Below the pieces are notes generated by a model. It worked only from the letters and a program-made list of their open reading frames with translations, did not search any database and had not been told where the DNA came from. This document shows positions 56,701-64,000 of a DNA stretch of 64,000 nucleotides, in pieces; positions within the stretch are counted from its first letter, which is position 1; each line of letters begins with the position of its first letter. Source of the stretch: Sphaerolaimus hirsutus (Eukaryota; Nematoda; Chromadorea; Monhysterida; Sphaerolaimidae); assembly GCA_964036195.1 (NCBI GenBank), contig OZ038454.1:8060001-8124000 (forward strand). Direction: 5' to 3'. The translations under genes and the position numbers were made by a program.

Positions 56701-57186
56701 AGTCATGTAAAATGTCATGTAAAGTGTCAAAGGTCATGTGAAATGTCTAGTTTTACTAGTCATTTGACATTTTACAAAACGTTTACATGACTCTTGAATC
56801 TTTGCATGACATTTTACAGGGCGTTTTGCAGGGTGCTCTTGTAGTGACCCCAGGGGTACTAATATTATTACAAACACCTAGAATTACGAAAAACAATTTC
56901 AATCTTATCCACGGTTTGAAAATAACCCCCCCCCAGTCTCCGCGGCTGGTACTCTACCTACCTATCCGAGCGAGGCCGCATCAACGCGGGCATGGTGTCC
57001 CAACTGGACACGCAGGCGGCTACCCTGTCCGCCCAGTGGGCCACCCTGCAGGACTACATGCGGGCGCACATGTCGCCCGTGTACGACCGGTCCGTCGTGG
57101 ACGAGTGGCTGGGCAGCCACGTGCAGCCGCACTTGACCAAGTTGCAACGGGTTAGGAGAAAGTGGGCCCACTTTTTGAGGAGTTGA
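50774..57186 (+). CDS. HEXD: Hexosaminidase D, GH20 (10 exons)
   Basis: Exons: 50774-50808, 50881-51045, 51268-51355, 52299-52412, 53517-53694, 54182-54400, 54914-55007, 55270-55461, 55955-56068, 56937-57186; 1449 nt, 482 aa, all phases agree; human HEXD is about 486 aa. It starts MAGRNVAGHLPKFVHLDLKG. Family landmarks in order: KGAPPKLSYLRQLLPFF, LLEYEDAFPF, ELVPLVQTFGHVE, HIGCDEVHQL with the GH20 catalytic Asp-Glu pair, LMWDDML, AATAFKGASGP, GIILTGWSRYDHMAVLCEL, and a C-terminal helical part ending HLTKLQRVRRKWAHFLRS. The enzyme removes terminal GalNAc/GlcNAc residues and in mammals is nucleocytoplasmic; no signal peptide is seen here either, which fits. Introns carry several transposons, including two eroded introner-family copies. 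The short first intron (72 bp) confirms the start. Confidence 0.95.
51422..51985. mobile_element. Long-TIR element in HEXD intron 3
   Basis: Arms of about 200 bp are inverted: CAGGGGTGGGCATCTTCAG, CGCGATAGCTTGAGCTA and TGGAGTCTACTCTATTGTG-type blocks occur at both ends in opposite sense. TA lies outside both termini. It is about 560 bp and noncoding. Confidence 0.7.
52645..53307. mobile_element. Degenerate TAGGGTTGG-family hAT-like element in HEXD intron 4
   Basis: It shares GTCAACATATATAGGTATATC and CAATGAAAACAACCACCAATG-type blocks with 45247-45886, but many substitutions and a worn terminus (AAGGGATGGCC / GCCATCCCT) show it is older. Confidence 0.7.
54060..54155. mobile_element. Eroded introner-family copy in HEXD intron 5
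   Basis: CCCAGATTCTGTAAAATGTCA and GCCCCGTAAAATGCC on the left face CATTTCCAGGGCATTTCACAG on the right. It ends about 25 bp before the exon 6 acceptor. It could be the remains of the element that created this intron, but termini are too eroded to tell. Confidence 0.5.
54603..54720. mobile_element. TA-flanked MITE, ACCGTATT family, in HEXD intron 6
   Basis: The ends GCGTATTTCTTATAATAGCGCC and GCTCTTCTATTAGAAGAAATACGGTA are inverted. It is of the same subfamily as 16111-16410 and 47395-47520. Confidence 0.65.
56129..56688. mobile_element. hAT-like element with CGGAAAA repeats in HEXD intron 9
   Basis: It starts near GAGGTGTCAAAAAAAAT and ends AAATTTGACACCCTA, the termini of 30595-31242 in reverse. 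Flanks CTACGCCT and CTATGCCT match 7 of 8. The interior is GGAAAACGGAAACGGAAAA words. Confidence 0.65.
56693..56835. mobile_element. Eroded introner-family copy in HEXD intron 9
   Basis: CCTGTAAAAAGTCATGTAAAA and AAAGTGTCAAAGGTCATG on the left face GCATGACATTTTACAGGG on the right. It lies about 100 bp before the last exon, immediately after another transposon. Confidence 0.55.
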
Positions 57187-57379
57187 TTTTGGTTTGAGTT
57201 GGTGAGTGGTGATGGGATGGGTGGATGTAGTGGTGGGAAGGGGCTGGAAGGGTGGTTTTTGTCAGTGTGGCGCCATGGAAATGGCGCCGGGCGCCAAAAA
57301 GACCTCCATTGTTAAAACTACATAGTCACCTATCCATGGAAATGGCGCCGGGCGCCGAAAAGACCTCCATTGTTATAAC

Positions 57380-58461
57380 TAGGGTTGGCCGATGTTTTAA
57401 AACGTTTAAAAAAAAAAAACATGACGTCCGAAATGTTTTTTTTTTTTTTTAAACATCGACCGAAATTTTTAGTACTAAGCACTAGGTATTTTGCAAAATT
57501 TTTGCGCGCAAGCGCGCAATTTCACACACAAATTGACATTGGTGGTTGTTTTCATTGGTTTTGTGGCATTTTTAGTATCAAAGTATCCATTTATATATGC
57601 TACCATGCAGGGACGTAGCCAGGATTTTCGAGCGGGGGGGGGGCGGATTGTATACGGAGCCCGGCGAACGGGGGGGGCGGCGCCCCCCCCCTAAAATTTG
57701 ACCACTGTGATAAGGGGAAGGTGCCATGGCGCCAGCGCCATTAGTAGGCGCCACGCCATGGCGCCATTGGCGTTGGCACTGGCGCCAAATACTGCTCTAC
57801 ATATATGTATTTTACATACATATACAGCGACGGGGACAGATTTTGGGTGCGTTTTTGTCCTAAACTATAGGTATCAATGAAAGATACTGTACGCCGCCGG
57901 AATGCGCGCTTGCGCGCAAAAATTTTCCGAACTACCAACAAAATCGCTTTACGGAAACGCCATTTCTGGCATATTTTTTTGTCCGACCCGGGAAGGGGGG
58001 GGGGGCGGCCGCCCCCCCCCGCCCCCCCCCCCTGGCTACGTCCTTGCTACCATGGGTTAATAAGCCGTCATATGTTGCTGTAGTATATAATATTGAGGTA
58101 ATGTGCTTCCATGTACCTCCACAGTGTGTAAATTCACTCCCAAAGTAACAACCTCGTTTAATAACCTTGTTTGATCACTATTCCGTGCCAAACTTTACCT
58201 GAAGTCACGAACATTTGACTATAAGGCGATATACGAACGATTTGCGACGAAAAATGGACATTTTTGACACAAACCACCACTTATAATGCTATCCCATGGC
58301 TCCACAGACATACTATGGTCATATATAACATCACAGAGTATTGCCATTGTCTGATATACCTATATATGTTGACACAAGGTTTTATCTGGGAGCTTTTAAA
58401 AAAAACGTTTTTTTTATTAAAAAAACATCGAGTTAAAAAAAAGTTTTTTTTTCCAACCCTA
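57380..58461. mobile_element. hAT-like element (TAGGGTTGG family) carrying a nested hAT-like element
   Basis: Termini TAGGGTTGGCCGATGTT and TTCCAACCCTA, with GTTATAAC on both sides (perfect). It is in the opposite orientation to 45247-45886. It is about 1080 bp long because a 439-bp element (57608-58046) sits inside. Confidence 0.85.
57608..58046. mobile_element. Nested hAT-like element, CAGGGACGTA family
   Basis: Termini CAGGGACGTAGCCAGG and CCTGGCTACGTCCTTG are inverted, with CTACCATG on both sides (perfect 8-bp duplication of the host element). It has subterminal G/C runs and a GCGCCA core, as at 48272-48721. Confidence 0.88.
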
Positions 58462-59584
58462 GTTATAACTAAAGTTACCTACTCACCTATCCATAGAATT
58501 GGTGCCAGTTTTTAGCCCTCTTAACGAAAGTGTCACTCCAGGTGGTGTCCTGTAATATGGGGTTTTCTGAAATAGCGCCATTCCATCACTACTTGCTGAT
58601 GCGTTTCCTTGATAATACACTTGTTATTCTGGCAGAAATTTGCGACAGGCTTCGTTAATTGATGATTTCTCGTAAATTTGTTGAGTCACACATAGATATA
58701 TTTCTAAATATATACCAAATGTTATCACCGGTTTACTGCCCATAACCGTAGATCCTCGTTTAGTTTCCCCGGGGAATTATTTTTTCGCGCGACTTTTAAG
58801 AGCGAGGAATTGTTTTTGTGAAAATTTTCGATCACGTTTGTAAATATCATTCCATTGTGTGAACAAAGTTGCATGAACAAGAAATTCTGTCAATTTGCTA
58901 CCAGTCAAAAAATGGTATGTATTTATGTACATAGGTATACAGGTACATTCTAGATTTGAATATAAGTATATGCTGCTCAGGGGGAGGGGGTATTATTGTC
59001 ATTCACTCGGCTAACACCGTGCGGGAATTATTCAAGTGATGAAAACTAATCGGGGATTTACGGTAGTTCGTTGTGCCATATTCTATCCTTGTCAATTTGA
59101 GGGATTTTTCAGCTGTGTTTTTCAAGGAAATGCATTTTGACGTTTTGGGATACGCCTTGCTTACTTTAGCTTTACCGATCACTTTTTAGCCGGTTTTGTT
59201 GGTTGCTCGTTGTCTCTCTTTTATTTGATTTTTTTTGTTTTCGCACAAATGCGTCTTAGAATTCCCGTCGTCGCAGATGGCACGAAATAATATATCGCAT
59301 GTTTTTTTGAGAATTGCTTCAGTCACTTTTGAAACAATGAAACGCGCAAATTAAATTTCGTCCCTGTGTTAAGTGCTTCATTTATATGCAGACATAATTT
59401 AGATTATACTCGGCAGACATGATACTATACAATGAGTCGCATGATGTCATATCATGCACGCTGTATCCAACCCGTAGAACTCTGTTTTGGTGACTCGTGC
59501 TTACGCATATACGGAATGAAACTATTCAATTGTGCCCGCACAATTCAAACCCCCGTCAAAGTGTAGTTGAGTTTTTGGCATGAT
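58462..59584. other. No gene; one eroded ACCGTATT-type MITE
   Basis: About 58745-59064 runs from ACCGTAGATCCTCGTTTAG to GGGGATTTACGGTAG, a worn copy of the TA-flanked family. A TATACTCGGCAGACATGATAC terminus lies near 59403 without a clear partner. No exon is seen. Confidence 0.4.
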
Positions 59585-60225
59585 TAGGGTTGGAAAAAAA
59601 ACGTTTTTTTTAAAAGCTCCCAGATATGACCTAGTGTCAACATATATAGGTATATCAGACACTGGCAATACTCTGTGATGTTAAATATGACCATATAATG
59701 GCTGTGGAGCCATGGGATAGCATTATAAGTGGTGATTTGTGTCAAAAATATCCATTTTTTGTTGACATATTGTTCGTATATCGCCTTATAGTCGAATGTT
59801 CGTGACTTCAGGTAAAGTTTGGCACGGAATGGTGATCAAACAAGGTTATAAAAGGAGGTTGTTACTTTGGGAGTGAAGTTACACACTGTGGAGGTACATG
59901 GAAGCACATTACCTCAATATTATATATTACAGCAACATATGTCGGCTTATTCACCCATGGTAGCACATAGAAATGGATGTTTTGATACTAAAAATGCAAC
60001 AAAACCAATGAAAACAACCACCAATGTCAATTTGTGTGTGAAATTGCGCGCTTGCGCGCAAAAATTTTGCAAAATACCTAGTGCTTAGTACTAAAAATTT
60101 CGGCCGATGTTTTTTAAAAAAACAAACATTTCGGACGTCATGTTTTAAAAAAAAACAACGTTTTTTTATATAAAAAAACGTTGTTGTTTTTTTAAAAACG
60201 TTTAAAAAAACATCGGCCAACCCTA
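59585..60225. mobile_element. hAT-like element, TAGGGTTGG family
   Basis: Termini TAGGGTTGGAAAAAAAACG and CATCGGCCAACCCTA, with GGCATGAT on both sides (perfect 8-bp duplication). It is nearly identical in layout to 45247-45886. Confidence 0.88.
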
Positions 60226-60554
60226 GGCATGATGCCATCCAAGCGTCGTCTGGATCTGAATAAATACAAAGCGGGAACGTTTTCTGAATTCAAAATTTTG
60301 AACGTAACAAGTTTTCGTCAAAATGAATCAATAGCGTGTAACTTTTCTAAATATGAATCAGATTAAACGTAGGTAAACGTATAATCAAAAATTTGCAGCA
60401 CCTATCGGCACAAAAATTGGAGTAAACGAGTGCGTAAAGAACAGCACATTTTTATTTTCCTTCTTACTATCTTTATATTTTCTTTTTCACTAAATTCCTT
60501 TCTCGTTCGCTCTACAAGAACAAAATATAACTTTCCAATTTTGTAGAATGACTA

Positions 60555-61023
60555 GCAGGATTCTCTCCGACCTTCGGTCGGGTTTTGTGGTTCTCTACAA
60601 TTAATACCATTGGAGAAAATATGATACTTTAGTTAAGTTTGCCCACATGCTAGGCATGTGTTTTGAAATGCAGTATGTAATGTACCAACAATAACAAGAC
60701 CAATACCAAAGATGCAATGTTTTGGAATGGATTTTTGTAAACTTGGTTGGTAAAATGTAAAACTGTTAACTGTAAAATGGTTGGGCATGAAACTCGGTAG
60801 TAAAATGTGGACAGTTTGCGATTTGGTATGATGGTGTGCAGTGTGCATTCTGTGTGGTATAGGTTTTGTGATATGATAGTGTGGTTTTTGCAAGGTGTCA
60901 AACTTTGTTGTAATCTTCAATTGGTTACATTTGTGCTTTGCTGTTCTTTTTGTGTTTGTAAATCCTTGTGGTATTAATTGTAGAGAACCACAAAACCCAA
61001 CTGAAGGTTGGAGAGAATCCTGC
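60555..61023. mobile_element. TA-flanked TIR element with 55-bp arms
   Basis: The left arm GCAGGATTCTCTCCGACCTTC and GTTTTGTGGTTCTCTAC are mirrored by GTAGAGAACCACAAAAC and GAAGGTTGGAGAGAATCCTGC. TA precedes and follows. It is about 470 bp, immediately left of the tandem arrays. The interior has TTTTGTGATATGATAGTG-type low-complexity sequence. Confidence 0.72.
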
Positions 61024-61069
61024 TATAGGTACCCACTACTCAGAGGCTTGCAAAAACTGACACCCCAAT

Positions 61070-61586
61070 GGGGACCCCCCTCCAAATGGCACCCCCCGGG
61101 GAACCCCCCAAAAGTGGCACCCCCTGGGAACCGCCCAAAAATGAGACCCCCTAGGGCCCCACAAATATGGCACCCCCTGAGGGCCACCGAAAAATGGCAC
61201 CCCTTAGGGACCCCCCAAAAATGGCACCCCCTTGGGACCCCCCAAAATAGCACCCCCTGGGGACCCCCCAAACATGGCACCCCCTAGGAACCCCCACAAA
61301 AATGGCACCCCCTGGGGACCCACCCAAAGTTGGCTCCCCCTGGGGACTCTCCAAAAATGGCACCCCCTGGGGACCACCCCAAAATGGCACCCCCTTAGGA
61401 CCCCCCTGCAAAAAAAAAATAGCACCCCCCTGAGGACCACCAAAAAATGGCACCCCTGGGGACCACCCAAAAAATGGCACCCTATGTGGACCCCCTTGAA
61501 ATGGCACCCCCATATGTACCTCCAGAAAATGGCACCCCCTGGAGACCCCCCAAAAATGGCACCCCATGGGGACCCCCTCTAAATCC
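61070..61586. repeat. Tandem array 1, about 27-30 bp unit (GGCACCCCCTGGGGACC)
   Basis: Units of the form ATGGCACCCCCTGGGGACCC plus CCCAAAA repeat about 18 times with point changes. Open frames on both strands across it are by-products of the repeat and not genes. Confidence 0.9.
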
Positions 61587-61985
61587 TGTAAACACAGCCC
61601 CTAGTTTGGAAACTCCTGTAAACTCAGCCCCTAATTTGGAAACTCCTATAAACTCAGCCCCTAACTTGCAAACTCTCGTAAACTCAGCCCCTAACTTGCA
61701 AACTCCCATAAACTCAGCCACTTATTTGTAAGCTCCCATAAACTCAGCCTCTAATTTGAAAACTCCCATAAACTCAGCCCCCAATTTTGGAAACTCCTGT
61801 AAACTCAACCCATAATTTGGAAACTGCTGTAAACTCAGCCCTAATTTGGATACTCCAATAAACTCAGCCCCTAATTTAGAAACTCCCATAAACTCAGCCC
61901 CTAATTTGGAAACTCCCTTAAAATCAGCCCCTAATTTGGAAACTCCCATAAACTCAGCCCCTAATTAGGAAACTCCCGTAAACTC
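61587..61985. repeat. Tandem array 2, about 30 bp unit (AACTCAGCCCCTAATTTGGA)
   Basis: About 13 units of TAAACTCAGCCCCTAATTTGG plus AAACTCCCA follow array 1 directly. The same unit returns at 63571-63760 beyond array 3. Confidence 0.9.
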
Positions 61986-63570
61986 ATTTTCAGGTTTATG
62001 GTAATGTAGTGTGAAAATGGTATGAATATTTCAAAAAATCACTATCATCAATCCACAAATGCATCAATTCACAATTTTCAATTTTTTAGCCCCAAGGGTT
62101 AGACTTAAAAGGTTATGGTAATGTAGAGTAGAAATGGAGTGCACATCTCAAATCACTGCAATAAAAAACCCACAAATGCATCATTTCACAAATTGAAAGT
62201 TTTTGTGCCCAGGGGTTCATTATCAGGGTTTTAGTAATGTGGTGTCAAAATGGAGTGCATATTTGAAATCGCTACAATCAGAAACCCACAAACACATCAT
62301 TTTATGATTTGAAAATTTTTGGCCCTGGGGGTTCATTTTCAGGGTTATGGTAATGTAGTGTCAAAATGAAGTGCATATTTCAAATGAGTGCTATCAGAAA
62401 CCCGAAAATGCATCATTTCTCAAATTGAAAGTATTTGGCCCCATGGGTTCATTTTTAGGGTTATGGTAATGTAGTGTCAAAATGGAGTGCATATATCAAA
62501 TTGGTGCAATCATAGACCCAAATTTGAAATCAGTGCAATCAGAAACCCAAAAATGAATGATTTCACAAATTGAAAGTTTTTGGCTCCAGAGGTTCATTTT
62601 CAGGGTTATGGTTATGTAGTTTTCAGGGTTATGTAGTGTCAAAACGGAGTGCATATTTCAAATCAGTGCAATTAGAAACCCACATTGAATCATTTCACAA
62701 TTTCTAATTTTTTAAGCCCTGGGCATATTTGAAATAGCTACACTCTGAAACTCACAAATCCATCATTTTATGATTTGAAAGTTTTTGGCCCAGGGGGTTC
62801 ATTTTAGGGTTATGGTAATGTAGTGTCAAAATGAAGTGCATATTTCAGATGAGTGCAATCAGAAACCCGAAAATGCATCATTTCTCAAATTGAAAGTATT
62901 TAACCCCATGGGTCCATTTTGAGGGTTATGGTAATGTAGTGTCAAAATGCAGTGCATATATCAAATCAGTGCAATCAGAAACCCAAATTTGAAATCAGTG
63001 CAATCAGAAACCCAAAAATGCATCATTTCACAAATTGAAATTTTTTGGCCCCAGTGGTTCATTTTCAGGGTTATGGTAATGTAGTGTCAAAATGAAGTGC
63101 ATATTTCAAATGAGTGCAATCAGAAACCTGAAAATGCATCATTTCTCAAATTGAAAGTATTTGGCCCCATGGGTTCATTTTTCGGGTTATGGTAATGTAG
63201 TGTCAATGGAGTGCATATATCAAATCAGTGCAATCAGAAACCTAAATTTGAAATCAGTGCAACCAGAAACCCAAAAATGCATCATTTCACAAATTGAAAG
63301 TTTTTGGCCCCAGTGGTTCATTTTCAGGGTTATGGTAATGTAGTGTCAAAATGGAGTGCATTATATATCAAATCAGTGCAATTAGAAACCCACAATGCAT
63401 CATTTCACAATTTGAAAATTTTGGTCCCATTTTGGGTTCAATTTCAGGGTTATCGTAATGTACTGTCAGAATGGAGTGCATATTTCAAATCATTGTAATC
63501 AGTAACCCACAAATGCATTATATCACAATTTATATTTTTTAGCCCCGGGGGCCTCACTTAAGGATTATGG
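61986..63570. repeat. Tandem array 3, about 115-145 bp unit
   Basis: The landmark GGTTATGGTAATGTAGTGTC recurs about ten times, followed by AATGGAGTGCATATTTCAAAT, CAATCAGAAACCCA and GCATCATTTCACAAATTGAAA. Spacing is near 117 bp, with longer units where the CAATCAGAAACCC block is duplicated. No coding content. Confidence 0.88.
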
Positions 63571-63760
63571 TAATGTTATTGTTAACTCCCATAAACTCAG
63601 CCCCTAATTTGGCAAACACCCATCAACTCAACTCCCATAAACTCAGCCTCTAATTTTTAAACTTGTGTCAACAGCCCCTTATCTTTAAACTTCTGTCAAC
63701 TCAACCCTAATTTATCAACACCCATCAACTCAACCCTGAATTGTAAACTCAGCCCCTAAA
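63571..63760. repeat. Return of the tandem array 2 unit after array 3
   Basis: ACTCCCATAAACTCAGCCCCTAATTTGG and degraded relatives recur here, so array 3 is embedded in, or has expanded within, array 2. The last 240 bases of the window are unrecognised. Confidence 0.75.
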
Positions 63761-64000
63761 AACTCAAGTCAACCCCCTATCCATGTGCAATTGCATTCTT
63801 GGGAAGCAACTTTGCCATCTACTAACCCTGTTTGTCAAGATTGTGGATCGTGTTTGTAAAGGGCATTTGTACTAATAAATAGTGACTGCATTGTGTGCAA
63901 AAACACACACGAATCGGGCACAATGAGGCCTGTGATTGTGCCTCCTATCTTTTGCATTGAAGCATCCTTAGCGTGCAGTTCTCTCGAAATTGTATAGGTG

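Noticed and set aside
61023-61731. Several 80-140 codon open frames on both strands
   Set aside because: They are by-products of the 27-30 bp tandem array; Pro/Gly-rich repeats in every frame with no start context.
61070-63570. Regularly spaced repeats resembling a CRISPR array
   Set aside because: The spacers are also repeated, units diverge gradually, no cas genes are present, and the window is clearly eukaryotic. These are satellites.

Overview
The window is nuclear DNA from an animal, most likely an aquatic invertebrate that I cannot place further. Evidence: GT-AG introns at consistent phases, GC-rich exons in AT-rich introns, a motile-cilium gene (SPEF1), an ASIC-like DEG/ENaC channel, an SR splicing factor, hexosaminidase D, and very dense nonautonomous DNA transposons. 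Nearly all single-frame ORFs are noise; the genes below were assembled exon by exon, checking the phase at each junction.

Layout. 1-10,500: no gene seen, transposon remnants. 10,502-16,030 (+): SPEF1, 7 exons, 331 aa. 17,671-22,910 (-): SRSF2/SC35-like SR protein, 5 exons, 188 aa. About 26,182-44,314 (+): ASIC-like channel, about 21 exons and over 900 aa, with an unusually large insert in the extracellular domain. 45,039-47,365 (+): candidate secreted peptide precursor with KR sites. 48,843-49,285: unassigned coding-like sequence. 50,774-57,186 (+): hexosaminidase D, 10 exons, 482 aa. 57,187-64,000: no gene, nested hAT-like elements, a TA-flanked inverted-repeat element and four contiguous tandem-repeat blocks. 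The genes look unrelated in function; I see no operon or pathway cluster.

Main discovery: one short terminal-inverted-repeat family makes up entire introns in three genes (14485-14676, 27672-27921, 32462-32644, 47026-47211), with at least eight further copies or remnants. Its left end reads GTGCCAGTCCC, its right end GGGACTGCCCC, and it is flanked by CAG or CTG. This fits a PIF/Harbinger-like MITE (3-bp CWG target duplication) acting as an introner: the element brings the GT donor and a C-rich tract, and a duplicated CAG brings the AG acceptor. Two of the four introns end in CTG instead of CAG, which predicts unusual splicing. Separately, a hAT-like element with a perfect 8-bp duplication (GCGTGTGC) interrupts a coding exon of the channel gene and appears to have become an intron using a donor inside the element and a cryptic acceptor just outside it. 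Many other hAT-like families here also have perfect 8-bp duplications, so transposition looks recent.
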